From positions 91,020,717-91,084,716 of the forward strand of contig CM045762.1 in the NCBI GenBank assembly GCA_025200525.1: a DNA stretch of 64,000 nucleotides, written 5' to 3'. The first letter of the stretch is position 1; every line of letters starts with the position of its first letter. This document shows, piece after piece, positions 9,497 to 23,690 of the stretch. The notes beneath the pieces are model-generated. The model saw only the letters and a list, made by a program, of their open reading frames with translations, did no database searches and had not been told where the DNA came from. The position numbers and the translations under genes are program-made. Source of the stretch: Camellia lanceoleosa. Its lineage: Eukaryota; Streptophyta; Magnoliopsida; Ericales; Theaceae.

Positions 9497-12400
9497 AAGG
9501 CACAGACTATATCCTCCATACACGTGTATGGAGGATCTTGAGCCTTGTTTAGCTTCTCCAAGAAGCTTGAACCCTTGCCTTTCTCTATAAGAGAGGCCCT
9601 CCCCCTCCTTTAGCTTGGTTCAGATTTTTGCTAAAGCATATATACATAACTCTCTCTATATCTCTACATTTTAGGCTTAGAAAGTGTATTATTCTTGACC
9701 CTTTTGCCTTACACCTCATAGCCTAACACCTCCACCATTGTTACTAAGTTCTTGGAGGGTCTTGAGAGGTCTCAAAGGTTGAGTTTTGGGGTCCAGAGGC
9801 TGCTGGTTTTGTTGAGCTACAAGGGTAACTCCTTTTCCCTCTTTTTAAGCTCTATCTTGATCATTCTATTAGCCATACTTGCATGCATATTTAAGCTTTG
9901 TTGTCAATTGAAAAAAGTCTTGTTTTAAGGTCCTTGTGATGTTTGTTTCAGACTATTTTGGTGTTAAAGGTCATTCACCCTCTTGCATGCTTGTTTTGGC
10001 CTTGTTTTGTGCCACGCTATAAGGTCTTTGATTTAATCTTTGCTTGGCCTTTTAGCCATTGAAATCTATCAAATTTTCAGTGTTTAGAATGTGGTTTTGA
10101 GGGCCTAAATCAGAGAGGGGTGACCCTCTCTCTTCTTGTCTTGCTTACTAGCATATTTGGCCTTCCAAAGGGGCCTTCATTTTCACACCTCCAAGCCTTG
10201 TTTCAGGCCCTTTTCAGTGACTTTTAGGGCCTACCTAGGCTCTGTCCAGAGTTGGTTTTGTCATCTTGGGTGTGCCTCTTGCATGTGTAGAATAACCCCT
10301 CTTATAGCCTATCAAAGGAGCATGTCATTCTTGCACGCATTGATCATGTTTCGGTGGGTTTTTAGGCTTTACTTGGCATGTCATGTCTCTGAATTTTGCT
10401 GGTTTAGTGGCCTCTTGAATGCTTCACATGCTTGTAGTGTAAACCATACTCACTAGCTTACATTGCATGTGGTTTTGGCCCTTGATTCTAGCACATTTTG
10501 GCCATGCTCTAAACTGATTTTGTTCATATTTTGGGCTGCCTTAGCTCTGTTTTTAGGCCTCTTGGTCAAATGATGCTTGCCATGCATGGTTGTAGTGTAA
10601 TACCCTTGCCTAGCCTTGAGTTTTGAACCCCCTTGCATGCTTAACTTGAGGTGTTTCTATGTTTTGGCATCATTGAGCATGATATTTCAGAGCGTATAAG
10701 GTTGCCATATTCCCATGTTTATCATTCTTTAAATGCGTTTGAGAGTTGTGCTTGTATGTCTCATTTATGGACCATTGCATGAGCTTCATTTTGGTGCATT
10801 GAAAGCCATCATTTTAGTCCATCTTGCTACTGTTTTGGGCCTGCATAGGGTCTTTTTGGGGCTGGTTTCCTCATTGGAGCATCGCTTTGCATGCCTATGC
10901 ACTTCACTAGTTTCAATGCTTAGGCGATTCAACATGCATTGTGTGTGTTGTTTGCATGATTCGGAGCCATTTTATATGTCATTTCAGAGCTGGAACATGT
11001 GTCATTGTATGTCATATTTCATCCTTTCAATGCATGTCAAGGTTGTGTTTTTGTGCCTTAGGCTTGGAGCCATTGCATTGGACATGTTAGCATGAGTTTT
11101 TGGAGTCTTGTTTTCATCATGTTTGGCCACTGATTTGCGTGTGGCTGAGGTCCATCCATCTTGGTTTAAGTCCATCTTGCATTGTGTATGCCATATAGTG
11201 CATGTTATCGCATGTTCAATTATTGCATTGCATATGCCTCGTTCATAACATTGCGTATGTTAGTGCATTGTGTATGCATGCCATATAATCTACGTGCGTT
11301 GAGTATGCCCTTGATTAGTTCATAGCATTGCATATGCTAGTTGCATGCTTGCATGTCATCCTTTGCATGTTTGCATTACTTAGTTGCATAGCATTTAAGT
11401 TGTATGCTTAAAGTTGTATTGTGCATGCCTTTGTTTATTGTATTGTGTTCGGAATAGGAGTTAGTCCGAACATGGGAAACAAGGGACGTTTTGTACGCAA
11501 AGTGACAAAACGTGCCTCGATTCCCGGTCGCCGACACTCTTGACCATCCATGATAGAGTTGTTGGTTTTAGTTGCTTATATGTGCATTCATGTCCTATTG
11601 AGTTGTGCAATTTGACTCCTCGGCCATCATGCATCGGGATGCATGATTGGCGGCCCGAGGATCAAGAACTATACTCCCTAGAGCTCATGCAATGATGGGG
11701 AGAGTGGTCATGCACACATGTATTGCAAATACCTTGCTTTCTCTCTCTCTTGCCTTTGTTGCAAAAAACCAAAAACCAGAGGCAGGAACTGGTCGGTTGA
11801 CCAGCTTTTCTGGCAGGCCAAGCACCCCTGCTGGTTTTTCTCACAAAAACTAGTCGGTTGGTGGTCTCCAAGGTCCATGGCCAGTCGGCGGCCCTCCCAC
11901 AGATTCCCAAGGTGGAGTTCCAGCCTTCTGGAGCTTCTTGCAGTGTTTTAAGATCAATTGCAAACAAAGGCAAGTCGGGGCGTCGCGAGGGATTTCCGAA
12001 CAAGGAAACTCGAGCATACATGCATCCTTTATCATTCGAGGCAGAGCTGAGGCAGTCCACATTCATGTAGTTTGCATGCTAGTTTAATTGCTTACTTACT
12101 TAGTTTGTTAATTAATTCGAGTTGTGTAATAATTAGCTGTAATTTGTTAATTAGCTAGTGTTGTGTAATAATTAGTTAATTTGGTTTGTATTATTTATTC
12201 GGATCCTCCGAGAGATGGCTAATTTTGTAATAAGTGTGCGTAAGTATGTATATGTCTTCCAACCCCACGTCTTTCTCCCTTTTATTTACCAGCTTATGAC
12301 GGTTAGTTTAGGGCATGTTTCAATTAGCATCCTTATGCTCGCATGTTTGCATTCATTCATCTGTCTTGCACGCACCGGGCTCGGCGCATCATACTAACTG

Positions 12401-12902
12401 CATTGTATTTCAATTCCAAGTTGAATACATGTATCAATTGTTGCATTTCACATGCCATTTTAGAATAGAGGAGCCTATCTTAGTTGCATTTTTGCCTGTG
12501 TTGCATTAGCCATCTTAACATGAACTAGGATCATGTATTGATTACTAACTAGTTTCTGTTTTGGCTTGGAATACTCGGTAAACTTTTATGCTTTAGCATC
12601 TTGCATGTGTGTGAGTGTTACCATGATAACATGCTTACCATGAGGCTATATGCTTATGTTATATAACTGCCTGAATGCCTATGGGTGAAGATTGGATTAC
12701 TTGAATTAGAATCATTCATTGATTGCAAGTTTTAAGCCCACTTGAGAGTGGCAAATCACTATGTTTTCTAAGCCCATCTGAGGGTGGCAAATCCATATTT
12801 TAGCCTACCTGCGGGTAGCACCTTCAAACCATTTTCAAACAAACAAGAGATATTTTGTTCCAATTTAGGTGATCTAGTCTATACTTGTATGATGTGCACA
12901 TC

Positions 12903-15900
12903 TGTAGATGCGCCCGTGGGCCTCTCTCTACAGTTCGGACTCGATTTGTGTCGCGGTTCTAAATCTGAACCAAAGAGTCCAACTCTGGCAAATCGTTTTG
13001 AGAAAAAAACTGATTTTTGAAAAGAAGTGCCAAACATGGATCTTTGCGGACATGAGTCGCCACCTAAATATTTTATTTTTGGGAAATTTAGAAACCACGA
13101 CTCGGTCAAGGCCACGTGTCCGTCATCACCAAAGTGGTCTTGGCTCGGGAGCTTGGGTACGATTGGGGAAGGTCAGCTATGAGCACCCCCTTTCGCCCGG
13201 TCCGAAGACCGGCCTCTACTAACCGTGATATCCGATTTTGAAAACATTATGTATTCTTATTCCAATTATTAACCTAGAATTACTATGTTATGCGCACAAC
13301 ACAAAAGTATAGACTAGATCGCCTAACTTGGAAATAAACATTGCATATCCGTTTTGTCTCGAAAAACGTGTTAGATTTTGCTACTCGCGAGTAGGCTAAA
13401 ATACGGATTTCAATGAGTTGTTCCAACTCAGGCAATCCAACCTTCACCCACTGGCATTCAAACAGTTTATTTCATATAAGCACTTAGCCACATAGCAAGC
13501 ATACTGTTATGTTAACATCCACACGCATGCGATATGCTAAATCATAAATACTCACATCATACTCCGTGCCAAAACAAGAAACCGGTTAGCAAACATGCAT
13601 GACCTAGTTCATGTTAAGTGGCTAATGCAACACAAAGTAAATGCAATCTAGAGTAGGCTCGGCTAACCCTAAACATGGCATGTGAAATGCGCGAGTAGCA
13701 TGTATTCAATTTGGAAATTGAAAGTTACGATGCGATTTGTATGATGTACCGAGCCCTGCATGTAAACAAATGCATGGATGCAAACATGCTTTCATGTCAT
13801 ATGCTAATTTAAACATGCCCTAATCTACCATCATAAGGTAAATAAAAGGGAAGAAAGAAATGGGGATTGGAAGACATGCACCCACTCACACACTTATTAC
13901 ATTTTCGCCTCGCCGGGGACCGAATAAATAAATAATACGCATCAAGAATAAATGAATAAATAAATTATTACAAATTTCTATGTAATCAAATTAAAGCATC
14001 TAAGTGAAATGAAATGGGGCCTCGCCTGCCTTGAGATGCTTGTGAATGATGTATGCTGATGCCTTGCCGAAAAAGCCCGCACCTTGGCACTACTGCTCGC
14101 TTTTACCGCTCTGCCTCCCCAAAATTCTCAAAACTTCGTAATACCTTCCCAGAGGCTGGAATGATCCACCTGGGCGGTGTAGTCATCGGCTTCTTCCAAA
14201 GTACACCGATCGCACTTGGTAATTATCGGCACAAATACAAGGTTTGCCGGCGATATTTTATGCCGGTCGGCATAAAGTTCCCGCACCTGCACAGATGACA
14301 AGAAGAAGAAGAATGACAACAATGCATAGGCATGGTTTTTGGGCAAATGTGAGCATGTCCAACATCTCCTATCATGTTTAGGGACTCAAGGGGGTGTGGC
14401 TCTTGGTTCTAGGGCTATCAATTGTGCATTTGATGCATGATAGCCTAAGGAACCAAGATTGCTCATTTTAATGTAAATATGCATGCAACACAACAATGAA
14501 TACTAAGTCCCTATCAAGTGGAGATCAAGGGCCTTAGAGACTTGAGGATAGAGACAAGTTTCACCACTCAAGTGTGAACTCCTCTCAATCTTCATGTTTG
14601 GTTTGACAACCCCAAACCAAACCATGGAATGCAACTCATGCAATATGGCTCAAATGCAATGCAACCTATCATGTTAGGCATGCAAAGAGCTAAGTATGCA
14701 AGGTACAAAATGTCATGCAACATGGACTAATTAACGCATAGAACTAGCATGTCTACTAGGTTTCATCAATTAAACATGCAACAACCATGATATGAGCATG
14801 CAAAGATGGACTAAGCTCAACGAGGCAGCCCTCAAGACTCCCTAAAACAGTAGCAAAACAAGCCTAAAATAGTGACCAATGAGCATGCCAATATGCGAAC
14901 CAAATAGGGCCAAGTTTAAGGCACCAAAAGGAGCACACCTTGCTACCCTTAACAAGACCAAGCATGGTATATATCAAGCAAGCAAGAACAGATTTCTAGC
15001 ATGCAAAATGAGCCCGAATCCCCCCTATGGCATCCCCAAAATGCACTAAACATGTAAGCATGCAAAGGCCTACTCTAAAGCATACAAGAGCACACCTTTA
15101 AGACATGAACTAAGCCGCATATGCCAACATACAAACATGACTAATGGACTGAAATAGGGGCTAATATGATGCCAAATCATGAGATAAAGACAAGTTAAGC
15201 ATGCTAGCACCCCATACAAGTAAGGCCTACAAGCCGATATGCAAGACAACCACTTCAAGCATACCAAACATGACAAGATCAAGGCTCACCCTCTAACATG
15301 GCAAAACAATGCTAGTATCTTCATGAAACTAAGCCAAAACATGCAAAAATCACGGCCTCAAAACATGGCATTCTTTTAGGCACAAGAGAGCATTTCAAAG
15401 GAAGTATGAGAGGCATGTTAGGGCTACAATTCCAACCAAAAACAGAGATCAAACATGACCTAAAACAGCCCAAAAAGTCTTAAAATGAAGCCAAATGCGA
15501 ACATGCACACATGCTATGCTATGAGCCCAAAACAAAGGCAAACAAAGGACCAAAGGGAGAGGGGTGTCTCTCCCCTAAATGAGGCTCGAAAATATCATCC
15601 TCTCCAATCAAAACCCACTGGTTTTCGGGTGAGAAGACCAAAGAACACCAAAACAAGGAGGCCTAAGAAAAAGGCACCAAAGATGCCCAAACAAGGCTCA
15701 AAGTGATGAGGCTTAACTCAAACCATAAAATGACCTTAATGAAGGTTCAAGAACAAGTAAAAACAAGACTTTTTTTTTATCTTAAACACAAACTCAAAAT
15801 CACAAAGTAAAGAGGGTAGAAATAGGTTGCAAGAATGGGGAAACTAAAGTAAAAAGCTCACCCTTGAAGATCCAATGAAGAATTGGTCCAAACCTCTCCT

Positions 15901-16753
15901 AGTGATCAAAATCAATCCAAGATCACACAAAACAAACCTCCAAGCCTCCCAATCTCAGCTAGGTGTAATAGTGTGTGTAATGGTGCAAAAGTGAGGTAAA
16001 ACACACTATTTGGGGCCTAAAACACACACACAAGAGGAGAGAGAGGAAATATAGATATATATGGATGTATATCGGAGAATGTATGTATAATCTCTGGTTT
16101 TTGCCCTAAAATTGCTAACCTCCAACCAAGAAGATGAAAACAAGCTTAAATAGGCAACAAAAGGGCTATAAGCATAATGACTAAGTAAGACCAAAAGGGG
16201 CAAAGGGTTCCTAGGTTCTAAGGGAAGCCAAGACAGCTGGCCAAGCATCTCCCAGAAGCTTGGCCAGAGAATCACCCTTCTAGAAGCTTTAAGGGTGCAA
16301 AGGTGCAAAGGGTGCAATGCTATGCACGGGGAGTGGTGATGGTGTAATCCAGCTGGCACAGCTGGCATGCACCATCCTCAGAGGGGTTCAGAAGGGTCAC
16401 CGGCCGGCCAAAAAAGTCACCGGCACAAAAATGTGCCGACCGGCATCATACAGTGCCGATCGGCCAAGGATTTGAATAAAATAGTGCCGATGGCTACAAG
16501 GGAGAGCCGGTGGAGGTATGAGGCAGCCGGTGGGTTCTAGGGATGGCTAACAAGCCTTCCCCTACCCTCAAATGCAAACACACACAAGTCTTGGTGGAAA
16601 ACCAAGCACAGAACAAACCGGTTAAGCGATCCCGAGGCACAGCGCGCAGTCGGGACCTCCGGGAACTCAAAACGAACACAAACATGGATAATCACCGGGT
16701 GTTCAAGCGGTGATGTCCAAGTCTCGAGGACGGTCAAAAATGGGGTGTCTACA
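12903..16753 (-). mobile_element. Solo LTR C, gypsy Tat/Ogre-like, nested in LTR A
   Basis: 3851 bp. In element sense it starts TGTAGACACCCC at 16753 and ends GCGCATCTACA at 12903. The duplications ACATC at 12898-12902 and 16754-16758 are perfect. When the insertion and one duplication are removed, LTR A reads through without a gap. TATA-like ctatttaag lies at 16146-16154 (minus), with GGCCGGCC and GCCGNNCGGC type inverted words at about 16395-16460 upstream of it in element sense. A PBS-like TGGCGACTC lies at 13055-13063, about 150 bp before the LTR end. Confidence 0.93.
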
Positions 16754-17214
16754 ACATCACGTAATAAATTCTAGGCTAATAACCAGAATAAGAACACAAG
16801 TGTTTTCAAAAACAAAATATCATGTTTAGTAGTGGCCGATCTTTGATTAGGTGAGCGGGGGTGCTCATTGCATGACCTTCTCCAATCGTACCCAAGTTCC
16901 CGAGCCGAGGCAACTTTGGTGATGACGGACACGTGGCATTAGGCATGAGTCAGGGTTTCCTAAATTTCCCAAAATAAAACATTTAGGTGGCGACTCTGTA
17001 TCTGGCAAAGCAGTCCATGTTTGGCACTTCTTTCTTAAAAATCTGTTTTCAAAACGATTTGTCGGATTTTGACTCTTTGGTGATTTATCAGTCTTGCATT
17101 GCACTTTGCAAGATCAGATTAAGAACTGTGACATTTGAGTCCGCTACTGTAGTAAGCCCATATGAACAAAACAGGGGGGATTCCCCCCGGGACGTTCGGG
17201 ACGTCTACACACCC

Positions 17215-17439
17215 CCGCTCGCCCAATCAAAGATCTGCCTCTACTAATCATGATATGATTCTTATTTATATTACATGCTCTTGTTCCTATTATTTAGCCT
17301 AACTTACTATGTGTTGGACACAAGTATAGACTAATTTGTAAAAATTGGAACATTTGATTTCCTATTTGTTTTTTGAAAAAGAGTTTGTGAATGCGCCACT
17401 TGAAAGAGTGGGCTCAAATGTACATTAATCAAACTATTC
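17215..17439 (-). other. Middle surviving piece of the outer gypsy LTR
   Basis: 225 bp between the two solo LTR insertions. It continues the text gagcaccc/ccgctcgcc...cctctactaa that is also seen inside LTR C and LTR D, so it belongs to the outer element and not to either insertion. Confidence 0.75.
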
Positions 17440-18529
17440 TATCACGTCCCAAATTTTAATTACTTGAAAACATTACCAAGAGCCTGAAATTTAGGTCCAT
17501 TTTTTATTATTATTAAAAATAACTATTACCCTTGAGTAATAGAAACATAATAGTACATGTTCTCTCCCTCATGATGAGTACAACAACAATAATAATACAT
17601 TCCCACTTCCACTGTGGAGCTACAAATAAATGAATACAAACATCATTGTACAATGAGATTACACATAAGAGATACATGAACTTCCTAATCCTTCAACCAA
17701 TCAATCCGAAATCTCTTCTTGTAAAAAAAATGAAACAACAAGGGGTGAGCACAATTGCTCAGTAGGAATCTCACAGTTCTAAAGCAATAACCATCCTATA
17801 GATAAAAATGATCATGCATGTAAGGTGATACCATATAGTAATGTTTTGTAATTTCAAAATATCATACGTAAAGTACCTTTTTCTCAAAATTTATTTGAAC
17901 ATTCAAGGAAAACCTTTAACTATCGAAAACCATCCCTTTTATCGGAAAACCAAAAATCCTTTTTGGAAACAAAAATGTTTAAGGAACCACATCATTTTAT
18001 ATTTATTAACCCATTCCAAAATATTTCTTATTAAATTTCCATCTTAACATTCCTTCTTTTTATTCTCATTCTCCCTTTTTACTAGTTACCTTTATTATAA
18101 CTCCAAACCTCACGTTCATGTTCCCTTAATACTCCAAACAACCCTTATACACTCTATTCCCACTTGTTAATCCTTTATTTCTATGACTCTTTAACGTAGA
18201 AATCCAAGAACATTTACATCACATTCATATTTGCATTGTCAGTTATAACTCAATGCATCACAAGGATAATAAACCCCTTTTTAATTCAGTTTCTCAATTA
18301 ATCACAAAGTAAAACTCTTAATCTTTCCTTATAGATACAAACAACCCGGTGAGTTCTTTATCACCAATCCCTATCCAATTACTACGTCATTATCCATTCT
18401 TTTCAAATAATTTCCATAAGCATTTCCATTCCATACCAATTTACACATCAAATGGTAATTTCAGAAGTTCACCACAAGTCACATATATCATCATCGACCT
18501 CAACACACGTCACAACACATTCCACCTTT

Positions 18530-19035
18530 TGCCGACTTGATACAGCGGGATAGCGGGCACCCATTTCTTTGCACATTCCACCTTTTGCTGGCTATTATAT
18601 TGCGGGAAGTGAACTTCCAAAAATCATTTTCTCAAAAACCATATCTTTTTCCGAAAACCATTTTCAACCTTTTTAAAAACCATACCCCACATTTTCTGGT
18701 TATTATACGGCAGGACGTGGGCTCCCAAAACATTTTCGAAAATCATCCGTTTTTTCACTTTTGCCAGCTATAATATGGCAGGACTATGTGGACACCCAAA
18801 AACATTTTTCTACTTTCGCCGGCTATAATACGGTAAGATTGTGTGGACACCCAAAAACATTTTTCTCACATTCGTCTAGCGATAAGCCTAGACAGGGCAA
18901 TTGGGCACCTTGAATTCAAACCATCCCTACATTTACCGACTATTATACGGACGGTTATGGGCACCGAAAAATCATTTTTCAATTTTTAAAATAATCCCCC
19001 ACATTTACTGGTTATGATACGGACGGTCATGGGCA
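18530..19035 (-). repeat. Degenerate repeats inside LTR B
   Basis: About seven diverged copies of a unit near 75-100 bp are present, each with a ttttgcc/tttacc word, a gctataatacgg or gttattatacgg core and a gtgggcaccc/gtggacaccc end. They fill the 3' part of LTR B up to the LTR D insertion site. Confidence 0.6.
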
Positions 19036-19089
19036 CTAAAAAACTGTTTTTCAACTCTCCACTCGGGTACCAACACAACACGACCCAAC

Positions 19090-22000
19090 TGTAGACAAGC
19101 CCGCGGGGGGAACCTCGCTACAGTTCGGACTCGATTTGTGTTACGGTTCTTAATCTGAACCAAAGAGTCCAAATCCAGCAAATCGTTTTGAGAAAAAAGA
19201 TTTTTAGAAAAGAAGTGTCAAACATGGACTGCTTTGCCAGATACAGAGTCGCCACCTAAACATTTTATTTTTGGGAAATTTAGGAAACCCTGACTCGTTG
19301 CCTAAGGCCACGTATCCGTCATCACCAAAGTTGCCTCGGCTCGGGAACTTGGGTACGATTGGGGAAGGTCACTTCGTGAACACCCCCGCTCGCCTGGTCA
19401 AAGACCGGCCTCTACTAACCATGATATCTAATTTTGAAAACGTTGTGCGTTCTTATTCCGGTTATTAGCCTAGATTTACTATGTGATGCGCACAGCATAC
19501 AAGTATAGACCGAGTCGCCTGAATTGGAACAAAACATTTCATGTTTGTTTGTTTGAAAAAATGGTTTGATGGTGCTACCCGTAGGTAGGCTTAAAATGCA
19601 GATTTTGCCACCCTCAGGTGGGCTTAGAAAACATGATTTTGCCACTATCTAGTGGGCTTAAAACACACATTTGATGAACTGTTCCAATTCAAATAACCCA
19701 ACCTTCACCCACAAGCATTTAGGCAGTTATATCACATAAGCACATAGCCTCATGGTAAGCATGCTATTCATGGAAGTCACTCACACGCATGCAAGGATGC
19801 TAAAGCATAAAAACTCACCGAATACTCCAAGCCAAAACAGAAACCAATTAGAAATCATGCATGATCCTAACTATACAGAAATGCCTAATGCAACACATGC
19901 AAAAATGCAACTATAGCAGGCTCGGCTATTCTAAACATGGCATATGAGATGCAACAGCTATCAAGTATTCAATTTGGAATTGAAATACAAATGCAGTTAC
20001 TATGATGCGCCGAGCCCGGTGCATGCAAAACAGATGAATGAATGCAAACATGCTATCATATTGTATGCTAATTGAAACATGCCCTAATCTAACCATCATA
20101 AGCTGGTAAATAAAAGGGAAGAAAGACGTAGGGTTGGAAGACATACATCACACTCACGCACACTTATTACAACATTGCCTTCGCGCAGAGGGTCCGAAAG
20201 AATAATATACAGTCCCGAACAGTACAGTCCAAATATGTACAAAAATCCTAATTAATTACCAAATTAACTAAGAAAATAATAAACTGGCATGCAAGCCAGG
20301 GACTGCCTTGACTCTTCTTCGGATGATGAATGATGTATGTCTGGGTTGCCTTTGCACGGAAATCCACTGTGATGCCCTAATTAGCCTCTGTTTTGCAATA
20401 GTTTTTGGAAAGCGCGCCAAGCCCCGAAAGACTGCTGATTCTTGACTTGCTGCAACAGAGAGCAGGAAAGGGGCATGGCAATGTATTTTCACAAATGTAT
20501 GCATGTCTCGATCCTCGTGCCACCAATCACGCATCTCGATGCATGATGGCCGAGGAGTCAAATTGCACAACTCAATATGAAATGAATGCACAGGAAAGCA
20601 CAAAAAGACCTAACTCCATCATGGATAATCCGGAGTGTCGGTGACGGGAAAATTGAGACACGTTCCGTCACTCGGAGTACGAAACGTACCTCGTTTCCCG
20701 TGCTCGAGCTAACCCCTATCCCGAACACAATGCAATATGCATGACAGGCATGAAATGCAACTAAGATACATCCTAACATGCAACATGCTATGAAATGGCA
20801 TACACGATGCACGAGGTAACATGGCATACACAATACGCTAACATACAACCTAGCATACACAACGCTATGGAATGAAATGGCATACACAATGCAATATGGA
20901 CTTACACTGATACAAGTGGACCTCAGCCACACTCACATAAGAGGCCATTAAGTGAAAATAAGACACTCGAGATGCGTGCACGCGTGCATGCAAATCGAGG
21001 ACCGAACCTAAGGCATGGAATGCCACTCTAACAAGACATGGCAAGGCATGGAATATGGCATACTAGCATGAAAATTTCAGTAGCAAAAAGTGATGCAAAA
21101 CAGCCCCGAAGCATGGCAAAATGGCACCCGATGCATGAAATGAATCCCGAAACATGAAATTAGGTACATGGAATGACTTATGGCCATGCAATGCATGCAT
21201 TATTTGAACATGAAGTATGAAGGAAGAATCAAGACAGTCTCAAAACAAGCATATTTACAGTTTTAATCAAGGCCAAATAGTGAACACAAATAGTGCTAAA
21301 CCAACACGCAAAAATGGCCCCGAAAGAGAGATAAAGAAGCAAGTGGCAGCGGCTGGCCATGAATGGCCAAGAGCCCTTCAAAAAAGTTGAAGAGGGGCTC
21401 AAAATGAAGCACTTTACAGTTTACAAAAATCCACGAAAACAAACACAAGTGTGGCTAAACTATCATGCAAGAAATGGGCCAAAAGGGAGACAAAGAAGTA
21501 AGTGATGGTTTCTGGCCTCAAATAGAGGAGGGCCCTTCAATAAAGTTGAAGAGGGGCCCAAAACATGGCATTTTACAGTTGATGACCAAACCCAAAACAG
21601 TGCACAAGCAAGCCTAAAATACTATGCAAGATAAGGCCAAAAAGGAGGTTTAAACACAAAGAGCAAGAAGGAAGCCTCCAAAAACAAAAGACCCTTGATA
21701 AAACATGAAGAGGGGATCAAAATAAGGCTATTTATAGTTTGGACCAAAGCCCAAAAATACAAGAACAAGGGGCTAACAAATCATGTAAAAATAAGGCCAA
21801 AAGAGGGATATAAAGGCAAGTGACAGATGGAGGCCTCAAACAGTGATGATCCCTTCAATAATGTTGAAGAAGGGCTCAAAATAAGCTACTTTTTAGTTTA
21901 TGACAGAGCTCAAAACAGTTTATAAATAGGCCTAAAATACTATGCAAGAAAGAGGCATACAAGAGGGTTAAAGAGGCAAGTGGTAGCTAGGGACCTTAAA

Positions 22001-23449
22001 CAAGGAAGGACAACAAACATGAAAAACGCCTCAATATAATGCTATTTTCAGTTAGGGTCGGAGCCTAAAAATGCAAGCAAGAATGACTAATGTATTGAGC
22101 AAAATAAGCTTAAAAAAGAGGGAAATGTAACTCACCCTTGAAGACCAAACTTTAGCGGCCTCTTGGCTTGAGAAAAGATGCCTCCTAAGCTCTAAAAAGA
22201 TCCTCCAAGCTGCTGGAATGGAGTGGTGGTGTGGTGCTAGGTGGTGGTGTAGAAAAGGTGTGGGATTTGAAGGGTTTTGGTGCTTGGAAGTAAGGAGGGA
22301 GAGAGATGTAATGCAAGAGCCTAAACCAAAGCTTCTAACCCCTTCAAATGCAACTGGAGCTCTGGTTATATAGGCAAAAGAAGGAGGAGAAAAGAGGGGA
22401 AAATGAATTCAAATTTCCCCCCAAAAGTGCAGCCCCTCGGATACACAATCTAGGGGGAAACAAAATGTATATTTGTAATGTACCAGAGGAGGGGAGCAAG
22501 GCCGGCCCATTATCCAGGTTGCAGGTGGCCGGCCGGCCCTCCCCATGGCCGACCGGCCAAGGGTCAAAAAGGTCAAGTTGGATAGTGGCCGGCCACCACA
22601 TATTGGTGGCCTCCCATGTGTGCTCAACACAGCCATGTGGTCAAAAACTGGAGACAGTGAACCAAGAGAGAGAAAAGGCTACTTTTAGGAGGGGTTCAAA
22701 AGGGTCAAACACAATTACTGGCCGGCCATGTGATATTGGTGGCCTCCCAGGTGTCTACAACACAAATATGTCATTTAGGGCAACAAAAAGTGGCTTTAGG
22801 GTGGTCAACATTGGCTTTCAAGTGAGAAAAACGGGCGACGGAGGGCGATGGAGGAATAAAACTAGTTGTCAGAACAATTACTAGCCTTCCACCCTTCTAC
22901 GACCTTTCTAACAATGAAACAGAGGTCTCTGCCAAAAATGAGCCCAAACCGATGCAAAATGAGGGTTCGGGGGTCGAAACGCACAGCCCAAGGCCCCGAA
23001 AACTGACTGTTAGGCACCGGAAGTGGTGTTCAACCACGAAGTTGGACTCTCGGACCACAGTGTCCCTCAAAAGGGAGTAAATAAGATGTGTGCCAAAAAC
23101 CGGAGCAAACGGAGGTGGTTAAGCGGTCCCGAACCGAGGCACACGGCCAACGGCTCCGAAAAACTGGAAATCGGACTCCAAACTGGCAAAATGGCCTACG
23201 ACCACGAAACGTAGCCTACGGCCACTGAGAGATGATCTACGAGACCTCTCCCTTCCTTCTGGAAGAGAAAACAGAGAAAACTGAGCCTGGTTCGCAAACC
23301 GAGGCAAAGCGTGAAAGAGTCCGAAAGTCTGGAGGCAAGGCTCGTAGCCGAGACTCTGAAACCTCTGAATGAGCACGATATGCAACATCACCAAGTGCTC
23401 AATCGGTGATGTCTGAGTCTTAAGGTCGGTCAAAAATGGGGTGTCTACA
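19090..23449 (-). mobile_element. Solo LTR D, gypsy Tat/Ogre-like, nested in LTR B
   Basis: 4360 bp. In element sense it starts TGTAGACACCCC at 23449 and ends GGCTTGTCTACA at 19090, with perfect duplications CCAAC at 19085-19089 and 23450-23454. TATA-like ctatataacc lies at about 22357-22367 (minus), with ggccggccggcc and ggccgaccggcc words at 22528-22560 upstream in element sense. A PBS-like TGGCGACTCTG lies at about 19244-19254, roughly 155 bp before its end. It is collinear with LTR C over most of its length. The 178-residue open frame inside it (22348-22884) has no domain and is chance. Confidence 0.93.
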
Positions 23450-23451
23450 CC

Positions 23452-23690
23452 AACACAACTCAACACAAACTAAACACAACACAATTCAACACAACTCACC
23501 ATGATTCAGCACAATTCAACGTAGTCAACTCACTTCAACATACTCAACACAATTCTACATAACTTAATACAATTCAGCATAATCAACACAATTTAACATA
23601 GTCAACTCACTTCAACATAATCAACACAATTTTACATAACTCAACACAATTCAACATAATCAACACAATTCAACATAATTCAAGGTGAAC
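23452..23690. repeat. AC-rich minisatellite in LTR B
   Basis: Tandem and interspersed units of the type caacacaattcaacataat recur with a variable period for about 240 bp, directly beside the duplication of LTR D. Confidence 0.7.

Larger units (their letters stand above)
7532..17209 (+). mobile_element. Solo LTR A, gypsy Tat/Ogre-like, with two nested LTRs
   Basis: Starts TGTAGACACCCC and ends GGGACGTCTACA, with perfect 5-bp duplications CACCC at 7527-7531 and 17210-17214. It is interrupted by LTRs 7823-8888 and 12903-16753. Its own length is about 4.75 kb. TATA-like ctataag lies at 9585-9591. Upstream of it are an array of ggagaccacttttctcc units and two ggtcggccgacc palindromes. The large body (9600-12900) has many gcatg words and no coding pattern. 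A PBS-like tggcgactctg sits at 16988-16998, 211 bp before the LTR end. No internal domain adjoins it, so it is a solo LTR formed by LTR-LTR recombination. Confidence 0.9.

Noticed and set aside
8861..9561. Several overlapping frames on both strands
   Set aside because: They arise from the short tandem array in LTR A and have no domain.
22348..22884. 178-residue open frame on the plus strand
   Set aside because: It lies wholly inside solo LTR D over its promoter region, has no domain and is not conserved in the collinear LTR C.
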